Assembly: GCA_023435725.1 (NCBI GenBank)
Contig: JAEYRD010000128.1
Coordinates: forward strand, 1 to 64,000
From: Pseudomonadota bacterium
Lineage (GTDB): Bacteria; Pseudomonadota; Alphaproteobacteria; Rhizobiales; Xanthobacteraceae
Direction of reading: 5' to 3'
Length of the DNA stretch: 64,000 nt
The notes below the pieces were generated by a model. It saw only the letters and a list, made by a program, of their open reading frames with translations. It was not told the DNA's origin and did not search any database. The stretch's first letter is position 1. Every line of letters begins with the position of its first letter. A program made the position numbers and the translations under genes. Below, piece after piece: positions 17,058 through 24,930 of this stretch.

Positions 17058-17882
17058 TCACCCCTTGAAGAACGCCAGCAGGTCCGCGTTGATCGTGGCC
17101 GCTTCCGTCGTCGGCATGCCGTGCGGAAAGCCCTTGTAGGTCTTGAGCGTGCCGTTCTTCAGAAGCTTGGCCGACAGCAGCGCGGAATCGGCGTAAGGCA
17201 CGATCTGGTCGTCGTCGCCGTGCATCACCAGCACCGGCACGTTGATCTTCTTCAGATCCTCGGTGAAATCGGTCTGCGAGAACGCGACGATGCCGTCGTA
17301 ATGCGCCTTCGCGCCGCCCATCATGCCCTGGCGCCACCAGTTCTGGATCACCGCTTCCGACGGTTTTGCGCCGGGACGGTTGTAGCCATAGAAAGGACCC
17401 GAGGCGAGGTCGCGGTAGAAGCCGGTGCGGCTGGCGGCGAGCTGGGCCTGGAGACCGTCGAATACGCTCTTGGGCAGACCGCCGGGATTGGCAGCGGTCT
17501 GCACCATCAGCGGCGGCACCGCGGAGAGGATCGCGGCCTTCGCCACCCGGCTCTCGCCGTGGCGCGCGATGTAGTGCACGACCTCGCCGCCGCCGGTGGA
17601 ATGGCCGACATGGATGGCGTTCTTCAGATCGAGATGCGCCGTCAAGGCCGCGAGGTCGTCGGCGTAATGGTCCATGTCGTGGCCATCGGCGACCTGCGCC
17701 GAGCGACCGTGGCCGCGGCGGTCATGGGCGATGACGCGGTAGCCATGGGTCACGAAGAATATCATCTGCGTGTCCCAGTCGTCCGCCGACAGCGGCCAAC
17801 CATGGCTGAACACGATGGGCTGGCCCGAGCCCCAATCCTTGTAGAAGATCTCGCCGCCGTCTTTGGTGGTGATGGTGGGCAT
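17058..17882 (-). CDS. Alpha/beta hydrolase, non-haem chloroperoxidase-like
   Basis: A 274-residue cytoplasmic hydrolase with the cofactor-free haloperoxidase/esterase pattern: IVFSHGWPLSADDWD oxyanion region, catalytic Ser in VGHSTGGGE (about residue 96), a late acidic residue in VMHGDDDQIVP and the His in GFPHGMPTT. ATG 17882 follows AAGGAGCAACC, a strong ribosome site; the longer frame to 17918 is not needed. It is convergent with tetR with only 12 bp between stops. Halogenation is a historical name; the natural activity is probably ester or lactone hydrolysis. Confidence 0.93.
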   Translation of the reverse strand: MPTITTKDGGEIFYKDWGSGQPIVFSHGWPLSADDWDTQMIFFVTHGYRVIAHDRRGHGRSAQVADGHDMDHYADDLAALTAHLDLKNAIHVGHSTGGGEVVHYIARHGESRVAKAAILSAVPPLMVQTAANPGGLPKSVFDGLQAQLAASRTGFYRDLASGPFYGYNRPGAKPSEAVIQNWWRQGMMGGAKAHYDGIVAFSQTDFTEDLKKINVPVLVMHGDDDQIVPYADSALLSAKLLKNGTLKTYKGFPHGMPTTEAATINADLLAFFKG

Positions 17883-18041
17883 GGTTGCTCCTTGTTGGCT
17901 GGAGTCGTTCCGCGGCACGCGAAGCGTGAATGCGGAATCGGGGAGTTGTTAATCGAGATTCTCAGGTGCGCAATTGCGCACCCCAGCTCGGCGCCGCGCG
18001 ATGCCCCGCAATGACACCTATCGTGGCGCGTGCGCGAACGA

Positions 18042-18551
18042 TCAAGCGAATGACATCGGCCTGAAGCGGCGCCAGACACCGATGGTCAGCACCACGAAGA
18101 ACACCAGCACGATGCCCTGCACCACGGCGAACACGGGGCCCGATGGCGGCGCCGGAGGCACGGCCGGAGCAAGCGCGGCGAGCGCAGGAATTTTCAGGAA
18201 CGACTGGATCACCAGCACGAAGACGTTGAAATAGAGCGAGATCATCGCGGTCACGATGTAGACCGGACGCCAGACGCCAGCGAGCTTCATGCCATAGAGC
18301 GCGATGCAGGCGATCGCGAGCAGCACCAGCGAGATGATGCCTATGATGTGCGACGGCAGCAGCTCCTTGAACGGAAACAGGAAGCCGGTCGCGCTGGTGA
18401 GAATCGTGAACAGCAGAAAGATCGCGGTGAGGCCGGGCATCGACTTCGAGCCGAGCAGGCCGAACATGACCACGAAGCCTGCAACGATGGCGATCAGGCT
18501 GATGATGACATGGATCATCGTAAGTGCGGGAAGGCTCAATCCAAGCATCAC
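18042..18551 (-). CDS. Small integral membrane protein of unknown function
   Basis: A 169-residue inner-membrane protein with about five hydrophobic segments (residues near 10-30, 40-62, 70-90, 98-115 and 145-162). Conserved-looking motifs are MIHVIISLIAIVAGF at the start, GFLFPFKELLPSHIIGI in the middle and a Pro-rich loop (PAVPPAPPSGP). No transporter or enzyme signature is visible. It stands alone between the hydrolase and the EthD gene on the same strand, with gaps above 150 bp. Confidence 0.82.
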   Translation of the reverse strand: MMLGLSLPALTMIHVIISLIAIVAGFVVMFGLLGSKSMPGLTAIFLLFTILTSATGFLFPFKELLPSHIIGIISLVLLAIACIALYGMKLAGVWRPVYIVTAMISLYFNVFVLVIQSFLKIPALAALAPAVPPAPPSGPVFAVVQGIVLVFFVVLTIGVWRRFRPMSFA

Positions 18552-18785
18552 GGCATCTCTCCTACTCTCTGCGTTGAGATCCGGAGAATGGTATTACGGT
18601 CCTCATCGGATTGCCATCTGCGCCGTCGTCACACTTGCGCGCGTAGCCATGCGTCATCGTGCGAATCGACAAACGCATGACTGAATTTTTTGCACCACTG
18701 TCACAAACGTCAGCAGGTTTCCGACGAAAGTTGAATCGATCGTCGCAACATCGGCCCGCAATCGGCGGGCCGATGCGAAGTCGCC

Positions 18786-19094
18786 TCAGACCTCCTTGGT
18801 GTCGAAGATCAGCAGGTCGGCGCCGCCGCTGGCGAATTTCGGGACGTCGCCCGCAGCGGCCTTGCCTTCGGCGCTGCCGAATGCGGCCTGGATGTCGGCC
18901 ACGCTGTTGAAGGTGAGGATGGCGACGAGGTGGATTCCGGAAGGTCCGGCGGGGGAGCCGACCGGCCCCTTGCTGACGGCGTATTTTTTCAGGCCGGGAA
19001 GTTTCTTGGCGAGCGGAATGTGGGTCTCGGCATAATGCTTGTCGAAGGCTGCAGCATCCTTGGGCGTCTTGTAGAGCACGACGAGTTCAGCCAT
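18786..19094 (-). CDS. EthD family protein
   Basis: A 102-residue dimeric alpha/beta ferredoxin-like (EthD) protein. It begins MAELVVLYKTPKDAAAFDKHYAETHIPLAKKLPGL, the family pattern with the conserved His and the AK-LPGL turn, then a HLVAILTFNS strand and PKFASGGADLLIFD near the C-terminus. EthD proteins accompany degradation enzymes in some actinobacteria, but the molecular role is unclear. No pathway partner is adjacent here. Confidence 0.9.
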   Translation of the reverse strand: MAELVVLYKTPKDAAAFDKHYAETHIPLAKKLPGLKKYAVSKGPVGSPAGPSGIHLVAILTFNSVADIQAAFGSAEGKAAAGDVPKFASGGADLLIFDTKEV

Positions 19095-19134
19095 TTAGTC
19101 CTCCCATTAAGCGTTTCGTTTTTAGAACGTAGAT

Positions 19135-19244
19135 CCTCATGGTGAGGAGCGTGCCAAGCACGCGTCTCGAACCATGCTGGCCCGGGTGGTCGTTCCGGGC
19201 CTTCACCCTTCGAGACGCCGCTGTCGCGGCTCCTCAGGATGAGG
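19135..19244. repeat. Intergenic palindromic repeat (Bradyrhizobium type)
   Basis: CCTCATGGTGAGGAGC and CTCGAACCATG at the left are mirrored by CTTCGAGACGC and GGCTCCTCAGGATGAGG at the right, forming a long imperfect hairpin. I recognise this pattern from intergenic spaces of Bradyrhizobium and Rhodopseudomonas genomes. It lies between the EthD and flavoprotein genes. Confidence 0.7.
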
Positions 19245-19371
19245 GGATAGTCCGTGGGACACGGCAAGATGGCAAGTCACATTCCGCTTGCCGTTTGCTT
19301 GTCTTGTCCTTGACTAATCGTTGGAGCACGATCTTGTCGGAAAACCGCTCCACACTTTTCCGGATCGTGCT

Positions 19372-21078
19372 TCAAAGCGCCGGTTTTGCGGCGTCGCCGA
19401 GATAGCCGTGCAGGGAGGCCACAACTTGCGCGCCTTCGCCGATGGCGCCGCCGACGCGCTTGACCGAGCCGGAGCGAACGTCGCCGACCGCGTAGACGCC
19501 GGGCACCGAGGTTTCGAGCGGAGCCACGAGCCGGCCCTGGTTCTGCTCGGACTGAGCGCCGGTGACGACGAAGCCGCCGCGATCGAGCGTCACGCCGCAG
19601 CCGTCGAGCCAGCCGGTGGCCGGGTCGGCGCCGACGAACAGGAAGAGATTGCGGATGTCGGCGGAATCCTCGTCACTCGACAGCCGGCTCTTCCAGCGGA
19701 TGCGCCGCAGCAGCGCTGCCTCGTCGCCTTCGAGCGCCGATATCTCGGTGTTGAAGAGCAATTCGATGTTCGGCGTCGCCTCGATGCGCTCGATGAGGTA
19801 GCGCGACATGCTGGCCCCCAGGCCGCCGCCGCGGATGATCATCAGCACTTTCTTGGCATGCCCCGACAGGAAGACGGCGGCCTGCCCGGCCGAATTGCCG
19901 GCGCCAACCAGCGCCACTTCCTCGCCGGCGCAGAGCCGCGCCTCGACAGGGGAAGCCCAGTACCAGACGCCACGGCCTTCGAACTTGTCGAGATTGGCGA
20001 TGTCCGGCCGGCGATAACGCGCGCCGCTCGCGACCACCACCGCACGCGAACGCAAGGGATCGCTGCCGTCGAGCGCCACCGAAAACGCGCCGTCCTTGCG
20101 CGTGCAATCGAGCGACTTCACCGCCACCGGAATCATGATATCGGCGCCGAACTTCTGGGCCTGGTTGAAAGCGCGCGCGGTCAGCGCCTGGCCGGAAATC
20201 CCGGTCGGAAAGCCCAGATAGTTTTCGATACGCGCGCTGGCGCCGGCCTGGCCGCCAAAGGCGCGGGTGTCGAGCACAGCAACCGAAAGTCCCTCCGAGG
20301 CGGCATACACCGCGGTGGCGAGCCCTGCCGGTCCGCAGCCAACGATCGCCACATCGTAGATGCGGTCGTTGCGGGGACCTCCGATCATGCCGAGCGCGCG
20401 CGCGACCTCGGTTTCGCTGGGGTTACGCAGTACCTCGCCGCTGGCAGTGACGACCAGCGGCCAGTCTTCCGGCTTGGGCGAATAGCGCGCGATCACCTCG
20501 GCGGCGTCGCGATCGCGGTCGGGATCGAGCAGATGATGCGGCTGGCCGTTGCGGGTGAGGAAACCCTGCAACCGCACCACCCCTGCCGAATGCGACGGTC
20601 CGATCAGCACCAGACCGCCGACGCCGCCCTGGAGCAGGTTGACCCGGCGCAGGATCAGCGCGCGCATGATGCGCTCGCCAAGCTCGGCCTCGGCGACCAG
20701 CAGCGCGCGCAGACGGTCCGGCGGCAAGAGCAGCGTCTCGACATCGCCTTCGGCGCGGCCGTCGACCAGCGCCGGCCGGCCGGAGAGCTGACTGAGCTCG
20801 GCCAGGAATTGCCCCGGCCCCTGGTCGATCAGCGGAGTGACATGACCAAGCCCGTCGCGCTGGGTGATGGCGACATGCCCCTTCAGCACGACGAACATGC
20901 CCGGCCCCGGCTTGCCGGTCTCGAACAGGAATTCGCCATCGGCATAGGTGCGGACCTCGCCGAAATGCCTGACACGCTCGATCTCGGCCGATGTCAGCGT
21001 CGGAAAGGTCTGTTCAGGGCGCGTGAACCGCGACATCGGCGCGTCACCATCCGTTCGCTGCATCTCGTCCCGCCCCAT
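19372..21078 (-). CDS. Cyclic-nucleotide-binding-domain / thioredoxin-reductase-like FAD oxidoreductase
   Basis: A 568-residue fusion. The N-terminal 130 or so residues form a cNMP-binding beta-roll (DGEFLFETGKPGPGMFVVLKGHVAI), followed by a linker domain and a thioredoxin-reductase-like flavoprotein: FAD motif VAIVGCGPAGLATAVYAA, GGQAGASARIENYLGFP, the second Rossmann motif VALVGAGNSAGQAAVFLS and the C-terminal VPGVYAVGDVRSGSVKRVGGAIGEGAQ. The redox CxxC expected before the NADP domain is missing (GVWYWASPVEA instead), so it cannot be an ordinary thioredoxin reductase. I chose ATG 21078 because a longer frame would overlap the small gene at 21104; ATG 21063 and 21036 remain possible. Confidence 0.9.
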   Translation of the reverse strand: MGRDEMQRTDGDAPMSRFTRPEQTFPTLTSAEIERVRHFGEVRTYADGEFLFETGKPGPGMFVVLKGHVAITQRDGLGHVTPLIDQGPGQFLAELSQLSGRPALVDGRAEGDVETLLLPPDRLRALLVAEAELGERIMRALILRRVNLLQGGVGGLVLIGPSHSAGVVRLQGFLTRNGQPHHLLDPDRDRDAAEVIARYSPKPEDWPLVVTASGEVLRNPSETEVARALGMIGGPRNDRIYDVAIVGCGPAGLATAVYAASEGLSVAVLDTRAFGGQAGASARIENYLGFPTGISGQALTARAFNQAQKFGADIMIPVAVKSLDCTRKDGAFSVALDGSDPLRSRAVVVASGARYRRPDIANLDKFEGRGVWYWASPVEARLCAGEEVALVGAGNSAGQAAVFLSGHAKKVLMIIRGGGLGASMSRYLIERIEATPNIELLFNTEISALEGDEAALLRRIRWKSRLSSDEDSADIRNLFLFVGADPATGWLDGCGVTLDRGGFVVTGAQSEQNQGRLVAPLETSVPGVYAVGDVRSGSVKRVGGAIGEGAQVVASLHGYLGDAAKPAL

Positions 21079-21103
21079 CGCCACGTCCACACTCCAAAAA
21101 ATT

Positions 21104-21295
21104 CTAGCCGCCGGCCTTCCCGGCGATCCCCTCATCCGGGGAACCATCGTCGTTCTGCGACGGCTCGGCGATCGCAGCGCGTTCGCGCGCCTGCACCTTC
21201 CGCCGCTTCAGGTTTTCGCGCAGCGCCGATTTCAGGCGGTCGTCCCGGGACGCCCTCGCCTGCTTCGTGCCCTTGTCGTTCTCGTCAGCCATCAC
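21104..21295 (-). CDS. Small highly charged conserved protein
   Basis: A 63-residue, very basic and acidic peptide (MMADENDKGTKQARASRDDR, then LKSALRENLKRRKVQARERA) with no hydrophobic core. Short proteins of this type are conserved in Bradyrhizobium. It begins ATG-ATG and lies 25 bp before the flavoprotein start, so the two may be cotranscribed. The amphipathic charged helix could bind nucleic acid, but nothing shows that. Confidence 0.65.
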   Translation of the reverse strand: MMADENDKGTKQARASRDDRLKSALRENLKRRKVQARERAAIAEPSQNDDGSPDEGIAGKAGG

Positions 21296-21609
21296 CGATC
21301 CATCGCACCGACCGGCGATAACATGCCCCAGGAAAATGGCAGCTCAAGTGCCCCGCGCGATCCGATCGTGCGAAACTCCAAAATCGGTCGAATCCGGGAA
21401 TTAAGCCAACTGGCCAGTTGGCCGGGGATATCGGAACCCAAATCGGTGGAAAGTCGATCGTTTCGAGCCAAAACAGGCATTTTGGCCCCGATATCGACCC
21501 GATTTTCTCATTTTGACAGGTCCTGCAAGCTTGCACAGGAGGGGGGCTTGTGGCAGATATCGGCCCGCTTGGTAGGCCCCCTTGGCGGCCGATTCTTATC
21601 CCAGCACAT
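21296..21609. other. Structured intergenic region upstream of tRNA-Thr
   Basis: No convincing gene. A perfect 18-bp palindrome GCCAACTGGCCAGTTGGC lies at 21405-21422, and short related strings recur around it (AAATCGGT-type twice; GATATCG in both orientations). AT-richer tracts precede the tRNA and may include its promoter, but I cannot identify clear -35/-10 boxes. Confidence 0.5.
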
Positions 21610-21684
21610 GCTGCCGTAGCTCAGTGGTAGAGCACTCCATTGGTAATGGAGAGGTCGACAGTTCAATCCTGTCTGGCAGCACCA
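21610..21684 (+). tRNA. tRNA-Thr (anticodon GGT), CCA encoded
   Basis: The gene starts GCTGCCGTAGCTCAGTGG and ends with the pairing acceptor strand GGCAGC plus ACCA. The anticodon arm CTCCA-TTGGTAA-TGGAG gives GGT, and the T loop TTCAATCC is canonical. Its 3' end is repeated at 22380 and 23707, so it has served as an integration site. Confidence 0.98.
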
Positions 21685-21686
21685 TT
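21662..21686. repeat. att core at the tRNA-Thr 3' end
   Basis: This 25-bp segment (T arm, acceptor and CCA plus TT) recurs at 23707-23731 with one mismatch (CAGC to CGGC), and its first 23 bp recur at 22380-22402 with two mismatches. It is the tRNA-side attachment site of both tandem segments. Confidence 0.85.
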
Positions 21687-22379
21687 CTCCGGGTCAAATC
21701 ACGCATGCATCAGCATTCTCGCGGCACCAGACGCCCGAGTTTTGCTCTATTCCGTGACCCTCTTTCGTGAAGAGGGCGCAGGGAAGACCGGGTGCCGGCT
21801 GGCACCCATGGCCCGCTGTGCGAAGATGCGCACATGCAAATGCACAACGGGAAAACCACAGGTGGGCCGGAAAACACCCGGCCTTCCCTGCGCGATGGGC
21901 TGACGGCTTATGCCGCGCTCTCCCCGGCGACGAATTCCTGTTGTCACCGTCACTTCGCGAACAGGTGATGCCCGCGCCCGGTTGGGCCAAAGCATCTTCG
22001 CGGAAGCTTGGCTGTAGCAACGACAGCCAGGACCACACGGTTTAGCCGTACGCAGCGATCCGGCTCCGCGCAAAGGCTTCGCCGGACACAGGCGCCGTCC
22101 GTTCGACACGGCTTGCGGTGAGCTCACGGGGTTCGGCTCAATCCTCTGCCCGCCCTGCTCCCGACATCCGCGCCGGCGCTGCCGCGTCCACCGCACCCCC
22201 GGCCCACGTTCGTGACGACGTACGATCGCCCCTCTTCCTGGGCCGGGATGGCGAAAGAATGCCGCAATTCCGAATTTCGGTAAAGTGGAATATTTTTGTG
22301 GCGGAGGGTTGACGGGTTTCCCGGCGAGGCAGGTGTTTTGCCCGACGGCTCAAAATCAGCGCCGGCGCAAGGGCGACAC
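21685..22379. mobile_element. Tandem island segment 1 at tRNA-Thr: dispersed repeat, no gene
   Basis: About 700 bp between the tRNA and the first copy of its 3' end contain no supported gene. From about 21770 to 22300 the sequence (GGGTGCCGGCTGGCACCC, GAAAACCACAGGTGGG, ACACGGTTTAGCCGTACG and similar) matches a dispersed non-coding repeat I recognise from Bradyrhizobium-type genomes. Many short frames on both strands are artefacts of its GC content. Confidence 0.55.
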
Positions 22380-22402
22380 TTCAATCCTGTCCGGCGGCAC
22401 CA
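22380..22402. repeat. att-like copy of the tRNA-Thr 3' end (middle)
   Basis: TTCAATCCTGTCCGGCGGCACCA differs from the tRNA at two positions. It separates the two tandem segments. The stop codon and last residues of the minus-strand gene at 22381-22860 fall inside it. Confidence 0.8.
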
Positions 22403-22860
22403 CGGCAGGCCGCAGCCCTACAACTGCGTCCTGACGTCGCGTCACTTTTGTCCCGGTTGCGCGGCGATTGCAATCGTATGCTCGCCGTTCCTTTCTCGAC
22501 GACAGCCACCGTCATCGTGTCAGATTCGAAGGTCACCTCGACGTCGGCGCCGGCATCGACGGCAGTGCCGATCAAGACCTGATCGACAAATTCCCTCCCG
22601 TCACTGTCGCCGAAGATAGCGCGCTTGATACCCAGCCAACTCTGGACCGGCACCTTGAGCGGGTCGCATTCGTTTGCGTAGGCCAGAGTCACGCTGCCGC
22701 GAGGCCTGGCGCCGTTATGCACGAGATAGATGCCCTGGCCACCGACAAGCCAGAAACCGGGTGAATCTCGACCGTTCATGGCACGCGCCGAAACCGGCCA
22801 TTGCCGGACGGCCTCGTTCCAGAGCGTCTTCAGACCTGCATGAGGGAAAGTCAGCTTCAC
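22381..22860 (-). CDS. DUF3085-like island protein, C-terminus in the att repeat
   Basis: A 159-residue soluble protein. The central part GFWLVGGQGIYLVHNGARPRG followed by LAYANECDP and a W-x-x-KRAIFGDSDGREFVDQ segment resembles the DUF3085 family, small proteins of plasmids and islands of unknown function; I am only moderately sure of this match. After about residue 120 the sequence becomes low in structure and Ala/Arg-rich, and the last codons are read from the tRNA-derived repeat, so the native C-terminus may have been replaced on integration. It overlaps the upstream gene by 4 bp. Confidence 0.6.
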   Translation of the reverse strand: MKLTFPHAGLKTLWNEAVRQWPVSARAMNGRDSPGFWLVGGQGIYLVHNGARPRGSVTLAYANECDPLKVPVQSWLGIKRAIFGDSDGREFVDQVLIGTAVDAGADVEVTFESDTMTVAVVEKGTASIRLQSPRNRDKSDATSGRSCRAAACRGAAGQD

Positions 22861-23174
22861 TGAAGTTGGCTCCGCCGAGCAGCGTCATTATCCGTGATCG
22901 CGGCGGCGATCTGGTCGCGTGGCACGACGCACACGATCTGGGTATCATTCGGCAGGGAGAACGTCAGCCAATAGGTTTCGGCGTCGTATGCGGCGATCAC
23001 CACGACGGCATCGACGTAGGCGGCCTTGCTGTTGTCGGCGACGGAAAACCCAGCATCCGTCAGCGCGGTGCGTTCCTGTTCGTCAAATTTCACGGCGTCA
23101 TCTCGTGTCTGAAGGACATCCCCGCAGCTCGCCGGTTTACTCGCGCCACCTACGAAAGCCTCGTTAATTCGCAT
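22857..23174 (-). CDS. Hypothetical island protein
   Basis: A 105-residue soluble protein without recognised domain. It begins MRINEAFVGGASKPASCGDV and includes the beta-rich segment AYVDAVVVIAAYDAETYWLTFSLPNDTQIVCVVPRDQI. An in-frame start at 23210 exists; ATG 23174 was chosen because the preceding codons look unconserved. Its stop overlaps the start of the DUF3085-like gene (ATGA), so the two form a coupled pair. Confidence 0.55.
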   Translation of the reverse strand: MRINEAFVGGASKPASCGDVLQTRDDAVKFDEQERTALTDAGFSVADNSKAAYVDAVVVIAAYDAETYWLTFSLPNDTQIVCVVPRDQIAAAITDNDAARRSQLQ

Positions 23175-23391
23175 TAAGGTTGTGAATGCGACGACGGGAG
23201 CCCGGCACACTCAGCGTCATGGCTGCGGGATCGCGAACCCAAGGCACTGAACGATCTGTCTGCGTCGCGCCTCTCAATCTTCAGCAGGTCATCCATTGGT
23301 ATGATCGGTTGTTACCGCGATTTAACTGGCCGATCTCTCCGGATCGGGCGAGGGCTGCGCGCGACCCCACCGTCCGCGAGAACGACCGACA

Positions 23392-23610
23392 ATGCCGGAT
23401 ATTGAAATCACCGACGAGTGCCGCGCTCTGATTGCGGCCGAGTTCCCGTCCGACGATACCGGACAGCGCCTGGCAAGCGGCAATTGGCGGATACCGATCA
23501 ATGAGGAAACGTGGCAACGGCTGCACAGGATACGGCGGCCCGGCGAGTCGATATCGGACTGCATCATTCGCGTTATAATCATCATCCAGCACAAGCGAGG
23601 CTTGTTGTAG
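23392..23610 (+). CDS. Small hypothetical protein, possible ribbon-helix-helix-like
   Basis: A 72-residue protein beginning MPDIEITDECRALIAAEF. The segment GNWRIPINEETWQRLHRIRRPGESISDCIIRVI resembles a group of short rhizobial plasmid/island proteins in which a PGES-SD-I-R motif recalls ribbon-helix-helix antitoxin tails. There is no adjacent toxin gene. It lies in the tRNA-Thr island, 97 bp before the outer att copy. Function is unassigned. Confidence 0.6.
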   Translation: MPDIEITDECRALIAAEFPSDDTGQRLASGNWRIPINEETWQRLHRIRRPGESISDCIIRVIIIIQHKRGLL

Positions 23611-23706
23611 CTGCGGCCAACGGGAAGCGCGTTGGCGCCACACAACGACTTATCGTCCGAACGAAAAACACAATAAAATCAATATCCAACAAGGATACGT
23701 TCTGCA

Positions 23707-23731
23707 TTCAATCCTGTCTGGCGGCACCATT
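23707..23731. repeat. att-like copy of the tRNA-Thr 3' end (outer)
   Basis: A 25-bp copy of 21662-21686 with a single change, still including the CCA-equivalent and following TT. It marks the outer boundary of the tandem islands, about 130 bp before the monooxygenase gene. Confidence 0.85.
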
Positions 23732-23858
23732 CCTGACGTCAGCACCGCAATTTTGGATGGCGTCGTTGCGCATGCGCGACACGGGCGAGCTAACATTCTC
23801 ATGACCGGACACTAGATGTGAGGACCCGCGCTCGCGCACTCCCACCCGGTAACTAAAC

Positions 23859-24866
23859 ATGATCCCATTCTCCGTCCTCGACCTCGCTCCCATCCGAAGG
23901 GGTGGCGATGCTGCACAGGCGTTTCGCAATTCGCTCGATCTCGCCCAGCATGCCGAGGCCTGGGGCTTCAAGCGGTTCTGGCTTGCCGAGCATCACAACA
24001 TGACGGGCATTGCGAGTGCTGCGACGTCGGTGGTGATCGGGCATGTCGCGGGCGGGACCAAGACGATCCGGGTCGGCTCCGGCGGGATCATGCTGCCGAA
24101 CCATTCGCCGCTTGTTATCGCCGAGCAGTTCGGCACGCTGGAATCGCTCTATCCGGGACGCATTGATCTCGGGCTCGGCCGTGCGCCGGGCACCGACCAG
24201 TTCACCGCGCGGGCGCTGCGGCGCGACCTCGCCACGAGCTCCGAGAATTTTCCGCATGACGTGCTGGAATTGCAGGCCCTGCTCGGCGACGTGCAGCCGA
24301 ACCAGGCGATCCGCGCCGTGCCCGGCATGGGGCTGAAGGTGCCGCTCTGGATCCTCGGCTCGAGCACCTTTGGCGCGCAGCTTGCCGCCATGCTGGGGCT
24401 ACCGTTCGCGTTCGCCTCGCATTTCGCGCCTCAAATGATGATGCAGGCGCTGCATGAATACCGCACGCGCTTTGAGCCGTCGTCGCAGCTCGACAAACCT
24501 TACGCGATGGTCGGCGTCAACGTGTTCGCCGCCGACAGCGACCTCGAGGCGCAGCGCATGTTCTCATCGCTGCAGCAGCAGTTCATCAATCTGCGCCGCG
24601 GCACGCCCGGACCGCTGCCGCCGCCGGTCGACGACATGGACGCGCTGTGGTCGCCGGCAGAGAAGGCCGGCGTCGGCCAGTCGCTTTCCTGCTCCGTGGT
24701 CGGCACGCCCGAAATGGTCGAGCGCGGACTGAAGGAGCTGATCGCCGAGACCGGCGCGGACGAACTGATGACGACGGGGCAGATCTACGATCACGCCGCG
24801 CGGCTGCGCTCGTTCGAGATCGCCGCCGAGGTGCGCGACAGGCTGGCAGGGCGCACGGCTGTTTGA
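23859..24866 (+). CDS. LLM class flavin-dependent oxidoreductase
   Basis: A 335-residue luciferase-like monooxygenase (single-subunit LLM group related to YhbW/MsnO8). Diagnostic parts are MIPFSVLDLAPIRRGG, HAEAWGFKRFWLAEHHNM, the PNHSPLVIAEQFGTLESLYPGRIDLGLGRAPGTD segment and VGTPEMVERGLKEL near the C-terminus. It would use reduced FMN and oxygen on an unknown substrate. It is the first gene outside the tRNA-Thr islands and appears monocistronic, ending in a strong hairpin. Confidence 0.94.
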   Translation: MIPFSVLDLAPIRRGGDAAQAFRNSLDLAQHAEAWGFKRFWLAEHHNMTGIASAATSVVIGHVAGGTKTIRVGSGGIMLPNHSPLVIAEQFGTLESLYPGRIDLGLGRAPGTDQFTARALRRDLATSSENFPHDVLELQALLGDVQPNQAIRAVPGMGLKVPLWILGSSTFGAQLAAMLGLPFAFASHFAPQMMMQALHEYRTRFEPSSQLDKPYAMVGVNVFAADSDLEAQRMFSSLQQQFINLRRGTPGPLPPPVDDMDALWSPAEKAGVGQSLSCSVVGTPEMVERGLKELIAETGADELMTTGQIYDHAARLRSFEIAAEVRDRLAGRTAV

Positions 24867-24906
24867 TGCGTCTTGATTGATTCGCTGCGAGCCACGCGCT
24901 CGGATC

Positions 24907-24927
24907 ACCTCTCCCGTAGGGAGAGGT
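24907..24927. terminator. Bidirectional terminator-like hairpin
   Basis: ACCTCTCCC-GTA-GGGAGAGGT is a perfect 9-bp stem with a 3-nt loop, placed between the convergent monooxygenase (stop 24866) and chemoreceptor (stop 24931). No T-run follows; it also matches the arm of a common intergenic repeat. Confidence 0.5.
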
Positions 24928-24930
24928 GAA

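Larger units (their letters stand above)
22403..23706. mobile_element. Tandem island segment 2 at tRNA-Thr with three small genes
   Basis: A 1.3 kb segment bounded by two copies of the tRNA-Thr 3' end. It carries a minus-strand pair (22381-22860 and 22857-23174) and a plus-strand 72-residue gene (23392-23610), all of island type. No integrase is present, so it is either a remnant or dependent on an enzyme encoded elsewhere. Together with segment 1 it forms a stacked array at one tRNA. Confidence 0.6.

Noticed and set aside
19321..21321. Plus-strand 666-codon frame over the flavoprotein
   Set aside because: Fully antisense to a gene with clear FAD and cNMP motifs.
21694..22384. Several minus- and plus-strand frames in tRNA-Thr segment 1
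   Set aside because: They lie in a dispersed GC-rich repeat and show no conservation-like pattern; commonly over-annotated.
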